From: CAZCQP01 sp964500895
GTDB lineage: Bacteria; Bacillota; Clostridia; Lachnospirales; JAISER01
Assembly: GCA_964500895.1 (NCBI GenBank)
Contig: CAZCQP010000008.1
Coordinates: 9,292-73,291 of the forward strand
DNA length: 64,000 nucleotides
Reading direction: 5' to 3'
The notes below the pieces were generated by a model that had not been told where the DNA came from, ran no database searches, and worked only from the letters and a program-made list of their open reading frames with translations. The stretch's first letter is position 1. Each line of letters begins with the position of its first letter. Positions 7,223 through 15,796 of this stretch are shown here, in pieces. The position numbers were made by a program, and so were the translations under genes.

Positions 7223-8467
7223 ATGAGCATTATTCGGGACAAGTCTCTGGCAGAAGCAGGGATTAAGAAAATTGAATGGGTCAAAGGCTATATGCCTGTT
7301 TTAAGCCAGCTTGAAAAACAGTTTGAAAAAGAAAAACCATTTGCTGGGTTAAAAATAGCGGTATCTGTTCATTTAGAAGCCAAGACGGCCTACTTAGGGC
7401 TGGTTTTGCGGGCAGGCGGGGCGCAAGTGGCCATGACAGGCTCCAATGCGCTGTCCACCAAAGATGATGTATGCGCCGGCTTGGATGCATTGGGCATGGA
7501 CATTTACGCCTGGCACAATGCCACACCGGAAGAATATGTTGAACATTTAAAAGAAACGTTGAAATTCTGCCCTCACATCATCATTGATGACGGCGGGGAC
7601 TTTGTGAATTTACTCCATGGGGAATGCAAGGAATATGCCAAAGACTTAATTGGCGGTTGTGAAGAAACCACCACGGGCATTCACCGGCTGCGGGCCAGAG
7701 TGGCTGCCGGGCAGTTGAACTTCCCCATGATGGCCGTGAACGATGCCAACTGCAAGCATTTGTTCGATAATCGCCACGGCACCGGCCAATCCACCTGGGA
7801 TGCCATCATGTACACCACAAATGTGATGGTCACCGGCAAAGTGGTGGTGGTGGCTGGTTATGGCTACTGTGGTTCTGGCATTGCCATGCGTGCCAAAGGG
7901 CTTGGGGCTAAGGTTATCATTACGGAAATAAACCCCTTCCGTGCCTTGGAAGCCGCTATGGACGGCTTTGAAGTGATGCACATGGACGATGCTGCTAAAA
8001 TTGGCGACATTTTTGTTACTTCCACCGGATGCAATGACGTTATTACCGACAAGCATTATGCCGTTATGAAAAATGATGTGCTCTTGGCCAATGCCGGTCA
8101 CTTTGATGTAGAATTTAACAAACCGCAACTGCGGGCAATGTCCCACAAAGTGGAAGTGCGCCGCCCCTTTATTGACGGCTATTATTTAAAAGACGGCCGT
8201 GTCATTAACGTGTTGGCAGACGGTCGGCTGGTAAACATTGTGGCCGGTAACGGACACCCAGCAGACATTATGGATTTAAGCTTCGCCATTCAAGCATTAA
8301 GCGCCTTGTATGTGGCGAAGAATGCAAACACCTTAAAACCCGACCTTTACGACATTCCCGAAGACATAGACCTTCAAGTAGCGCAAATGAAAGTGAAAGC
8401 CCTGAACCTGGGGCTGGACACACTTACCCCAGAACAAGCCGCTTACATGAACAGCATGGGGGAATGA
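7223..8467 (+). CDS. ahcY: S-adenosylhomocysteine hydrolase
   Basis: A 414-residue NAD-dependent enzyme that splits S-adenosylhomocysteine into adenosine and homocysteine in the cytoplasm. Visible are the substrate-site stretch around NDANCKHLFDNRHGTGQSTWDAI (about 173-195), the NAD-binding Rossmann loop GYGYCGSG (about 212-219), and the C-terminal ADGRLVNIVAGNGHPADIMD signature. The length fits the shorter form without the 40-residue insertion of many bacterial enzymes. The ribosome site AGGGGG is six bases before the ATG. Followed after 21 bases by an exonuclease gene. Many Clostridia use the Pfs/LuxS route instead, so the enzyme is notable here. Confidence 0.93.
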   Translation: MSIIRDKSLAEAGIKKIEWVKGYMPVLSQLEKQFEKEKPFAGLKIAVSVHLEAKTAYLGLVLRAGGAQVAMTGSNALSTKDDVCAGLDALGMDIYAWHNATPEEYVEHLKETLKFCPHIIIDDGGDFVNLLHGECKEYAKDLIGGCEETTTGIHRLRARVAAGQLNFPMMAVNDANCKHLFDNRHGTGQSTWDAIMYTTNVMVTGKVVVVAGYGYCGSGIAMRAKGLGAKVIITEINPFRALEAAMDGFEVMHMDDAAKIGDIFVTSTGCNDVITDKHYAVMKNDVLLANAGHFDVEFNKPQLRAMSHKVEVRRPFIDGYYLKDGRVINVLADGRLVNIVAGNGHPADIMDLSFAIQALSALYVAKNANTLKPDLYDIPEDIDLQVAQMKVKALNLGLDTLTPEQAAYMNSMGE

Positions 8468-8488
8468 TGTTTTAACAAGGAGAAGCCC

Positions 8489-9244
8489 ATGGTTTACATT
8501 GTAATGGATTTAGAATTTAATCAGCCCTTTGATTTTGAGCATGGGGAAAAAGCAGAGCCCGTTGAAGCCTGCCCTTTTGAAATTGTGCAAATTGGCATGG
8601 TGAAGCTAAACGAAGCCTTTGAAACGCTAGACACCAAAAACATGATGATACGGCCGCAGCTATACACCCGCATCCATCCCTTTGTGGAGAAAATTACCGG
8701 GTTGAATGCCGGCATGTTTAACGATTGCCCCACCTTTCCCGAATGCTACCCTGAACTGATTGAGTTTATGGAAGGCACAGATTCTGTTATTTGTGTCTGG
8801 GGCGGCAGTGATGTGAAGCTATTATTTAAAAACATTACCTACTATAACCTGGATTATAGCCAGTTAACCAAACAGGTGATTAACGTTCAAAAATTGGCTT
8901 CACAGCACTTAAACCGCCCTAGCGGCATGAGCATCGGGCTGAAACATGCAGTGGAAAGCATGGAAATTCCAACAGAAACCGCCTTTCACGATGCTTTGAA
9001 CGATGCCGTTTACACCGCCGCCATTTTACGGCTGGTGAAAACCCCGGAACTGCCCGTTGAAACGTTTGACCCAAACGCATTAAACCAGCAATCGGAATCA
9101 CAAAAAAGCGGCTTTAATACCAAACGTTTGTATGATGAAGCCGAGAAACTATTCGGCCGCAAACTAACCAAAAAAGAAAAAGGCGTGCTCCGTAAGGTAT
9201 ACGATTGGGGCCAAATGCGCAAATTCAATTATAAAAAGAAGTAA
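8489..9244 (+). CDS. DEDDh-family 3'-5' exonuclease
   Basis: A 251-residue protein whose first about 180 residues form a DnaQ-like DEDDh exonuclease domain: DLEFNQ near residue 7 (first two acidic residues), HPFVEKITGLNAG near 62-74, and the C-terminal FHDALNDAVYTAAI, which carries the His and last Asp. It resembles the KapD/Snp-like exonucleases of Firmicutes. The remaining 65 residues are charged and end in a lysine-rich tail, perhaps for nucleic-acid contact. It lies 21 bases after ahcY with AAGGAG before the ATG, so the two are likely cotranscribed. Substrate (RNA or DNA) is unknown. Confidence 0.85.
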   Translation: MVYIVMDLEFNQPFDFEHGEKAEPVEACPFEIVQIGMVKLNEAFETLDTKNMMIRPQLYTRIHPFVEKITGLNAGMFNDCPTFPECYPELIEFMEGTDSVICVWGGSDVKLLFKNITYYNLDYSQLTKQVINVQKLASQHLNRPSGMSIGLKHAVESMEIPTETAFHDALNDAVYTAAILRLVKTPELPVETFDPNALNQQSESQKSGFNTKRLYDEAEKLFGRKLTKKEKGVLRKVYDWGQMRKFNYKKK

Positions 9245-9247
9245 AAT

Positions 9248-9290
9248 AAAAGCTGAACATTTGCATCCATGCATTTGTTCAGCTTTTTTT
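9248..9290. terminator. Bidirectional terminator between exonuclease and mttB-like genes
   Basis: AAAAGCTGAACA and TGTTCAGCTTTT form a 12-bp stem with T runs on both strands. It serves the two convergent genes. Confidence 0.85.
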
Positions 9291-9294
9291 ATGG

Positions 9295-10722
9295 TTATGC
9301 TTTTTCTCCGGTAATCCTTTCCAAAATGGCATCTAACTGTGCCTTTTTGTCAGCAGGCAGGGGCGTGGGCTTGTGTTCCTTTAAAAGCCTTGCCACCTTT
9401 TCCTGTGCTAAGTCTTGCCAAGTTTTTTTGCCATTGGCTTCCCAGGTTTCATAGGTGGTGCGTTTGAGCAGGTCCGAAGTATACAGAGACTCTCTAAAAT
9501 TGGCCACCGTATGTTCTTCTGCAATAAACAGCCCCCCGGGGCCTACGTCATGAACCACGTCTGCCGCCAGCGTTTCTTCATTAACGGTAATGCTGCGCTT
9601 TAAGTAGGAAGCCATGCCCGCCATTTCGTTGCAAATAACCAGCGCTTGAATGCAGCCGGTCATGCCAATGTCCATCATGCCAAAATCATGCACCAGATTA
9701 GAACTGGAGAACGTGGACATCAAACATTGGGTCATGGCATCGGCGGCGGCTTGCATATCCAGGCACTTGGCATCTGTAGCACCGGCCAAGCCAAAAGATG
9801 GCACCCCGTATTTTCTGAAAATTTGATTGGCGGCACTTTCCAACAGACACATTTCCAAGCTGCTGTATGCGCTTTGGAACGTGGACATATCCAGCGCACC
9901 ACCATTTGCCCCTAAAATAATGGGGGAACCGGGGCAGGTTAATTGATGCACCACCAAACCCACCAAGCAATCGGCAAAACCAACAGATAAAGCCCCTGCC
10001 AGCGTTACCGGGGTTGTGCCCCCTAAAGTCATGCCGGGAGAATAGACGCAAGGAACCCCCTTCTCTGCAAGCAACATTACTTTTTCCATAGCTTCCTTGG
10101 AATGTACCAACGGTGTGGTGGGCTCTGCATATACCATGATGTACGGTTTGGCTTTTAAAGCTTCAGCTCCACCCACAGCAACCTCGGCCATTTCAATCAT
10201 AGCGGCCAGGTTTTCTTTGCTAAAGGCCCAGGTTAACAATGGCTTGGGGCTTGTTTCAATCAGGGCGTGCAGTTCTTGTAAATCTGCAAACAGGGGGGTT
10301 TTGTCCCCCACCATGCACAAGGACATCAGGAAATTGATATTTTCCAAACCATCTGCCACAGTGGCCACATCTTTCACAAATTGCTTGGTGGCATCTTTAC
10401 GTTCCATGGTGTATGGGTCAAACACAGATGGGCACGTCACCCCAGGGCCGTAATATGTACTGTAGCCCCCCAGGGCCATGGCATGTTTCCCTTCCCTGTT
10501 GTACATGTCAATGCAGGCCGGGGCACTTTCCAGCGCCTTTAGAATAAGGGCCGGTGGCAATTTAACCAGCTTATCTTCCACTGTACATCCGGCGTTTCTC
10601 AGTAAAGCCAGCGCTTCGTCGGAATGCACCATGGCACCGGTTTTTTCCAAAATACGCAACCCTGCTTGAAAAATTCGTTCAGCATCCTCCATGGATACCG
10701 CTTCCAGTTTTATTCCTCCCAT
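9295..10722 (-). CDS. MttB-superfamily methyltransferase, non-pyrrolysine type
   Basis: A 475-residue TIM-barrel protein of the trimethylamine methyltransferase (MttB) superfamily. These enzymes transfer a methyl group from a quaternary or tertiary amine to a corrinoid protein. The full family length is reached without any in-frame amber codon, so it is not a pyrrolysine enzyme. It belongs with the MtgB/MtpB-like members that act on betaines or carnitine. Conserved-looking stretches include MTLGGTTPVTLAGA, ILGANGGALDMSTF, GATDAKCLDMQAA and HDVGPGGLFIAEEHT. AAGGAG lies nine bases before the ATG. It is cotranscribed downstream of an MFS transporter. No corrinoid protein or reactivase is in the window. 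The substrate is unknown. Confidence 0.85.
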   Translation of the reverse strand: MGGIKLEAVSMEDAERIFQAGLRILEKTGAMVHSDEALALLRNAGCTVEDKLVKLPPALILKALESAPACIDMYNREGKHAMALGGYSTYYGPGVTCPSVFDPYTMERKDATKQFVKDVATVADGLENINFLMSLCMVGDKTPLFADLQELHALIETSPKPLLTWAFSKENLAAMIEMAEVAVGGAEALKAKPYIMVYAEPTTPLVHSKEAMEKVMLLAEKGVPCVYSPGMTLGGTTPVTLAGALSVGFADCLVGLVVHQLTCPGSPIILGANGGALDMSTFQSAYSSLEMCLLESAANQIFRKYGVPSFGLAGATDAKCLDMQAAADAMTQCLMSTFSSSNLVHDFGMMDIGMTGCIQALVICNEMAGMASYLKRSITVNEETLAADVVHDVGPGGLFIAEEHTVANFRESLYTSDLLKRTTYETWEANGKKTWQDLAQEKVARLLKEHKPTPLPADKKAQLDAILERITGEKA

Positions 10723-10742
10723 AACAAACCGCTCCTTTCACT

Positions 10743-12032
10743 TTATGATGCTATGGCACTTTGGTTGCTTTTTGTCGCCTGTGCTTTTTGCTTTTTAATG
10801 CTTCTGTATAACACCAGCGAAATAAGAACAGCCACCACAGTAATGGCAACCAGATACCCAAAACACAGCTGATAACCTTTCACCCCGGGGTACGTATCCA
10901 GCCAGTTGCCGTATAAGGTGTATAAAAAAGCTTCCGGCATATAACCCACAAAGGATGCCACACCAATAGCCGTTCCGCAATAAGCAATGGGAATTTTTAT
11001 TTCATCCATCAAAGCAAAGTATATCCCACGTAACATGAAGATGCCAAAACCCATAAAAATCATGGCCACTAACACAGGCACAACATTAGCAGGTTCTGCT
11101 TTTATAGAGAAGAAAGCCGCTAATGATACCAACAGGATGCAGTTAACCACAAAAATCACTTTTGAATTGGAGCCTACCTTGTCAGCCAAAATGCCTGCAC
11201 CCAACCCGCCAATAACACCAAACCCATATGTACGCAAAATACCAACAAAAGCCGCGGTTTCTGCGGAAAAACCAAACATTTCCGTTAAGTACGGGGTGGT
11301 GTAGGAAAAGCCAATGTACACATTATATGCGCAAAAAATAACCAGCGCACACAGCCACACTTGGGGCATTTTTAAAACGGTGACCACATCTGCTGCGGTC
11401 ACTTGCTGTTTCGGTTCTTCTGTTTTTGTAACAACTTCGGCCTGTGGGTCATCTTTAATGGCAAACCAGGATAAAATGCCACCGCCCACACACAAAGTGG
11501 AAAAACATAAAATTACAGTTTTAAGCGCCAGCACAGATGCCCCTGCTGCGGTAAAAAGAGCCAGAATGGCCATGCCATAAATGATGGGAATAAGCCCCCT
11601 GCCGCTTTCCAGAATACCAAACAGCCTGCCTTGTTCCGAACTATCCCCCAGCAACCGTGTGGATTTAAGCATAGACGCCCAGAAAGTACCGGCAGTTAAA
11701 AAGCCCCAGGCCGCATACAGCACCAGCAACACCCCATAAGGGGGATATGTAGCAAAAACAAAACCCAAGCCACCTGTGACCAGCAACGAGAAAGTAATGA
11801 GCAACCGGGTGGAGACTTTATCTGCCAGCCAGCCGCCAGGGAAATAAGCAAACATGGAGACAAAGCCAAACAAACTCATGAGAAAACCCATTTGCGTATT
11901 GTTAATGTTAAAAGCTTCCAGCATTAAGTCGTAGTAGTAGTAACTAATGTAAGGCAATTCGTAAATGACGCTACCCGCAATACACAGCACCAACAACGTT
12001 AGGCCACGCTTAACATTGCTTTTCTTTTCCAT
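10743..12032 (-). CDS. MFS transporter, probable methylamine or betaine carrier
   Basis: A 429-residue major facilitator with about 12 transmembrane helices. Features seen are the loop 2-3 motif GGWLADKVSTR near residue 65, GRLFGILESGRGLIP in the central part, and a second-half equivalent GAGILADKVGSNSK. The ATG at 12032 is chosen because AAGAGG lies seven bases upstream; a longer in-frame start at 12104 lacks a ribosome site. It is 20 bases upstream of the MttB-like gene, which suggests that it imports the methylated substrate or exports its product. This is inference: MFS sequence alone does not give the substrate. Confidence 0.8.
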   Translation of the reverse strand: MEKKSNVKRGLTLLVLCIAGSVIYELPYISYYYYDLMLEAFNINNTQMGFLMSLFGFVSMFAYFPGGWLADKVSTRLLITFSLLVTGGLGFVFATYPPYGVLLVLYAAWGFLTAGTFWASMLKSTRLLGDSSEQGRLFGILESGRGLIPIIYGMAILALFTAAGASVLALKTVILCFSTLCVGGGILSWFAIKDDPQAEVVTKTEEPKQQVTAADVVTVLKMPQVWLCALVIFCAYNVYIGFSYTTPYLTEMFGFSAETAAFVGILRTYGFGVIGGLGAGILADKVGSNSKVIFVVNCILLVSLAAFFSIKAEPANVVPVLVAMIFMGFGIFMLRGIYFALMDEIKIPIAYCGTAIGVASFVGYMPEAFLYTLYGNWLDTYPGVKGYQLCFGYLVAITVVAVLISLVLYRSIKKQKAQATKSNQSAIAS

Positions 12033-12167
12033 GCAAGCACCTCTTCCTTGTAGTTTTTTTAACATTGTAGCATGAATAACAAAAGATGCATACATCTTTT
12101 TCATAATTTACTAATTTTTGGCTAATTAGCTAAATTCTTAATCTTTCTTTTGTATATTTTGTTAAAA

Positions 12168-12202
12168 CAAAAAACTCCCCTATTCATATACATAGAGGAG
12201 TT
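12168..12202 (-). terminator. Terminator of the M29 aminopeptidase gene
   Basis: On the minus strand AACTCC-CTAT and ATAG-GGAGTT pair and are followed by TTTTTT, just after the aminopeptidase stop. Confidence 0.8.
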
Positions 12203-12214
12203 CTGACATAAAGC

Positions 12215-13330
12215 CTATTTTAAATGTTCAGGGTTCAATTTTTCCAGCTGTGGCAACACAAACTGGCCGTCTTTGCGCACCAGCACGTCGTCAAAGTACA
12301 TTTCCCCCCCGCCATATTCAGGGGTTTGAATGCACACCAAATCCCAATGGATGGCGCTGTGGTTGCCGTTGTCTGCCTCGGAATAGCAGCCGCCGGGGGT
12401 GAAGTGGAAGGAACCGCAAATCTTTTCGTCAAACAACGTATCCAGCATAGGCTTTGTAATGTAAGGGTTCACACCGATGGCAAATTCCCCAACAAACCGT
12501 GCCCCTTCATCTGTATCGAAAATGGCGTTAATCCGTTTGTTGTCGTTGGCGGTGGCTTCCACAATCTTGCCGTCTTTAAACGTAAGCACAATGTTAGAGA
12601 AGGTAAAGCCCTGGTTTAAGGAGGGGGTGTTGTAGGTTAACGTTCCGTTAACGGAATCTTTAACCGGTGCAGTATACACTTCCCCATCTGGAATGTTGCG
12701 GTGGCCATCACATTTCACAGCAGGAATGCCTTTGATGGAGAAAGTTAAATCTGTGCCGGGGCCTTTAATGTGCACCTTGTCTGTCTTTTCCATCAGCTCT
12801 ATCAGGTTATCCATAGCGGCAGACATTTTGCCGTAGTCCAGGTTGCAAACGTTGTAATAAAATTGGGCAAAAGATTCCTGGCTGGTTCCAGCCAGTTGAG
12901 CCATGCTGGCGTTGGGGTAACGGAGCACCACCCATTTGGTTTTTTCCACCCGAATGTCAAAGTGAACCGGCTTGGCATAGTATTTGGCATACAAATCCAT
13001 TTTTTCTGAGGGCACGTCTGAATGTTCGTTGGTGTTGGCGCTGCCCCGAATGCCAATATAAGCATCCATTTCAGCCATACGGGTGCTGTGCCATTTGGCC
13101 ATCAGTTCCAGCTGCTCCTGCCTGGTGTTTAGCAACAGCGCCCGGTCTACCGTTTCATCGTATACTTCAATAAAAGGAATGGCTTTTGCAGCATAGGCGG
13201 CTTTCACCACTTCGTTAGCCAATTCTATACCGGCAGAGCCTTTCACTTCAATTAGCACTTTTTCGCCCGGCTTTAATTTGCAGGAATAATTCACCAAATT
13301 ATGAGCCAGGGTTGTATTGCGTGGATCCAT
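12215..13330 (-). CDS. M29-family aminopeptidase
   Basis: A 371-residue cytoplasmic metallo-aminopeptidase of the thermophilic M29 (AmpS/AmpT) family, releasing N-terminal amino acids from peptides. The C-terminal catalytic half has FVGEFAIGVN (metal Glu) and the stretch GSFHFTPG to GNHSAIHWDLV, carrying the His and the HxD metal ligands and a Tyr. The start at 13330 is chosen because AAGGAG lies seven bases upstream. An in-frame ATG two codons earlier is too close to that site, and a much longer extension to 13570 would run through the promoter and the divergent gene. It could supply amino acids for the fermentation locus. Confidence 0.88.
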   Translation of the reverse strand: MDPRNTTLAHNLVNYSCKLKPGEKVLIEVKGSAGIELANEVVKAAYAAKAIPFIEVYDETVDRALLLNTRQEQLELMAKWHSTRMAEMDAYIGIRGSANTNEHSDVPSEKMDLYAKYYAKPVHFDIRVEKTKWVVLRYPNASMAQLAGTSQESFAQFYYNVCNLDYGKMSAAMDNLIELMEKTDKVHIKGPGTDLTFSIKGIPAVKCDGHRNIPDGEVYTAPVKDSVNGTLTYNTPSLNQGFTFSNIVLTFKDGKIVEATANDNKRINAIFDTDEGARFVGEFAIGVNPYITKPMLDTLFDEKICGSFHFTPGGCYSEADNGNHSAIHWDLVCIQTPEYGGGEMYFDDVLVRKDGQFVLPQLEKLNPEHLK

Positions 13331-13360
13331 GTACATTCTCCTTACATCTTGTTTTCTTTT

Positions 13361-13389
13361 ATGATATAATATCTTGCGCCACTTTACAA
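13361..13389 (-). promoter_or_regulatory. Promoter of the aminopeptidase gene
   Basis: On the minus strand TTGTAA (13389-13384), 17 bases, then TATCAT (13366-13361), about 30 bases before the start codon. Confidence 0.55.
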
Positions 13390-13414
13390 CAATAAATGTA
13401 TAGGATTGATTTTT

Positions 13415-15796
13415 GTGGCAGAAAACCATCCCGATATTAAAATATCCGTCCGTGAACTGGTCTCCTTTGTGTTGCGAAAAGGGGACATTGACGCCTCTTA
13501 TAAAGCGGAAAATCGCCTGGCGGAAGGGGTTCGCCTGCACAGCCACTTGCAACGGCTGCGCAAACAGCAAATGCTGCTGGACGGCGGCACCTATAAGAAG
13601 GAAGTGAGCCTGTCTCTAAATTTTAGCCATGCCGGGCTTTCTTTTCATGTGGAAGGCCGGGCAGACGGCATATTTTCCGGGGGCACCTATGCCCATCCCA
13701 CCATTGAAGAAATAAAATCCACCACCAAACCACTGGATACCATTGAAAACGACCCGGAGCACTGGCATTGGGCACAGGCCAAATGCTATGGTTATTTTTA
13801 TTGCATAGAGCACAATACTCAGGAAGTGGGCGTGCAGCTTACCTTCATTCATGTGGATACAGAAGAAACTATGGCCTATCAGGCACACTTCACCTTACAG
13901 GAACTGGAAACCTTTTTCTTTCAAGTGGTGGACATGTACGCCGCCTTTGCCCTGTTGGATATGGAAGCCATTGCTCGGCGCAATGCCACCTGCAAAGCGC
14001 TAACCTTTCCCTATGACCAATACCGCCAGGGCCAGCGGGATTTAGCTGTGGCCGTATACAAAACCATTGCTACAGAAAAAAAGCTGTTTGTGCAAGCGCC
14101 CACAGGCACAGGTAAAACGGTGTCCTGCCTGTTTCCGGCCATTAAGGCACTGGGGGAAGGGCTTTTAGACAAAGTATTCTACGCCACGGCCAAAACCACT
14201 ACCCGGACGGTGGCAGAGGAAGCGCTGGCTCTGATGACAGACCAAGGCCTTGCCCTGCGCCACATCACCCTCACAGCCAAAGATAAAATTTGCTTCATGG
14301 AAAAAACCATCTGCAACCCGGTGGACTGCCCTTTCGCCAAAGGCCATTTCGACCGGGTGAATGACGCCCTTTTAGATTTGCTGGGCAATGAAACGGCCAT
14401 GCCCCGGCCTGTGATTGAAGCCTATGGCCAAAAGCATCAGGTGTGCCCTTTTGAATTGGCCATGGACGCTGCTTCTTTTTGCGACTGCATCATCGGGGAC
14501 TACAACCATGTGTACGACCCCAACGCCCAGATGAAGCGCTTTTTTGGCGAAACCGCCTACACTTGGCGGATGGGGGTGCTCCATGATGAAGCCCACAACC
14601 TGGTGGACCGTTCTTTAGACATGTTTTCCGCTGAACTCACCACCCGGCAAGTTACCGCCGCCCGGCAAACAGTACGGGGCAAAAACACGGGGGTTTACAA
14701 GGCGTTGGGTAACCTTAAAAAATGGATGCAAGATGCCGGGAAAGAACCAGGGGTTACGGTCATTCAACCGCCGCCCGCGCCTTTGTTTCCTCTGCTGCAA
14801 CGGTTTGCAGAAAAGTGCGACACCTTTTTAGCAGAAGAAGCTGGGACATTGGACAATACGTTGCTGGAAATGTATTTTTCTGTGCGGGATTTTTTAAACA
14901 TCTGGTGTTTATGGGAAGAAGAACCCACATGCTTTGCCTTTTTTATTGACAGCCAGCAACAAGAAGTGGCGGTGCGTCTGCTTTGCCTGGATGCAGCACC
15001 CTTCTTGAAAATGATTCAAAAACGATTGACGGCCAGTTTGTTTTTCTCCGCCACCTTAACCCCCGTGGACTATTTCATTAGCCTGCTGGGGGGCGATGTA
15101 GATGCGGCCAGTTTCACACTACCCTCCCCTTTTCCGGCGGAAAACTTATGCCTGCTGGTGGACGACACCGTGTCTACCCTGTACAAAAACCGGGAGGACA
15201 GCATAACACCCATTGCACAGCGGCTGTATGCATTGGTGAACAGCAAAAAAGGCCGTTATTTGGCCTTTTTCCCTTCGTATGCGTATATGGAGCAGGTGGT
15301 TCAGTGCTTTACCGCTATGTACCCGGAAATGCCCGTATTAATGCAAGCCCAAGGCATGACGGAAGAAGACCGGCAACAGTTTTTAGCCCATTTTTCCCAT
15401 GCGGATGAATGGCTGCTGGGCTTTACGGTATTGGGGGGCGTGTTTTCGGAAGGGATAGACTTCGTGGGCAACCGGCTTATTGGTGCGGCCATTGTTGGTG
15501 TGGGCTTGCCCATGCTGAACCCCCGGCGCAATGTGATGCAGGATTATTATAAAAGCCGGAAACTGAACGGCTTTGACTACGCCTACCGCTTTCCCGGCAT
15601 GAATAAAGTGCTGCAAGCTGCTGGGCGGGTCATCCGTTCCCCCAAAGACCGGGGAGTGGTGGCCCTTTTAGACAGCCGCTTTACCTCACCCACCTACCGC
15701 GGGTTGTTTCCGGCAGAATGGGCGGGTTTCACACGGGTTAAAAATGAAAGAGACATCTGCCGTGTGCTGGAACAGTTTTGGAATAAGGGGGATTAA
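13415..15796 (+). CDS. PD-(D/E)XK nuclease fused to XPD/DinG-type Fe-S helicase
   Basis: About 793 residues. The N-terminal 200 residues look like a Cas4/RecB-type nuclease: RADGIF near 93 and EEIKST near 108 give the D...ExK core. Then comes a superfamily 2 helicase of the Rad3/XPD/DinG group with Walker A APTGTGKT near 228 and DEAH near 390. Four cysteines between these motifs (about 292, 299, 304 and 343) fit the family's Fe-S cluster. The last motif is QAAGRVIRSPKDRG. A likely role is DNA repair or clearing of DNA structures. GTG at 13415 has AGGA nine bases upstream; a TTG at 13406 is the alternative. It ends convergently, overlapping the RNase E/G gene by four bases. Confidence 0.85.
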   Translation: MAENHPDIKISVRELVSFVLRKGDIDASYKAENRLAEGVRLHSHLQRLRKQQMLLDGGTYKKEVSLSLNFSHAGLSFHVEGRADGIFSGGTYAHPTIEEIKSTTKPLDTIENDPEHWHWAQAKCYGYFYCIEHNTQEVGVQLTFIHVDTEETMAYQAHFTLQELETFFFQVVDMYAAFALLDMEAIARRNATCKALTFPYDQYRQGQRDLAVAVYKTIATEKKLFVQAPTGTGKTVSCLFPAIKALGEGLLDKVFYATAKTTTRTVAEEALALMTDQGLALRHITLTAKDKICFMEKTICNPVDCPFAKGHFDRVNDALLDLLGNETAMPRPVIEAYGQKHQVCPFELAMDAASFCDCIIGDYNHVYDPNAQMKRFFGETAYTWRMGVLHDEAHNLVDRSLDMFSAELTTRQVTAARQTVRGKNTGVYKALGNLKKWMQDAGKEPGVTVIQPPPAPLFPLLQRFAEKCDTFLAEEAGTLDNTLLEMYFSVRDFLNIWCLWEEEPTCFAFFIDSQQQEVAVRLLCLDAAPFLKMIQKRLTASLFFSATLTPVDYFISLLGGDVDAASFTLPSPFPAENLCLLVDDTVSTLYKNREDSITPIAQRLYALVNSKKGRYLAFFPSYAYMEQVVQCFTAMYPEMPVLMQAQGMTEEDRQQFLAHFSHADEWLLGFTVLGGVFSEGIDFVGNRLIGAAIVGVGLPMLNPRRNVMQDYYKSRKLNGFDYAYRFPGMNKVLQAAGRVIRSPKDRGVVALLDSRFTSPTYRGLFPAEWAGFTRVKNERDICRVLEQFWNKGD

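Noticed and set aside
9295..10722. Pyrrolysine-containing trimethylamine methyltransferase
   Set aside because: The reading frame reaches full family length without any amber codon, so no pyrrolysine is encoded.
12084..12135. Palindromes AGATGCATACATCT and GCTAATTAGC upstream of the MFS gene as operators
   Set aside because: Both are short and AT-rich, and no matching regulator is nearby. They could be operators but the evidence is too thin to list.
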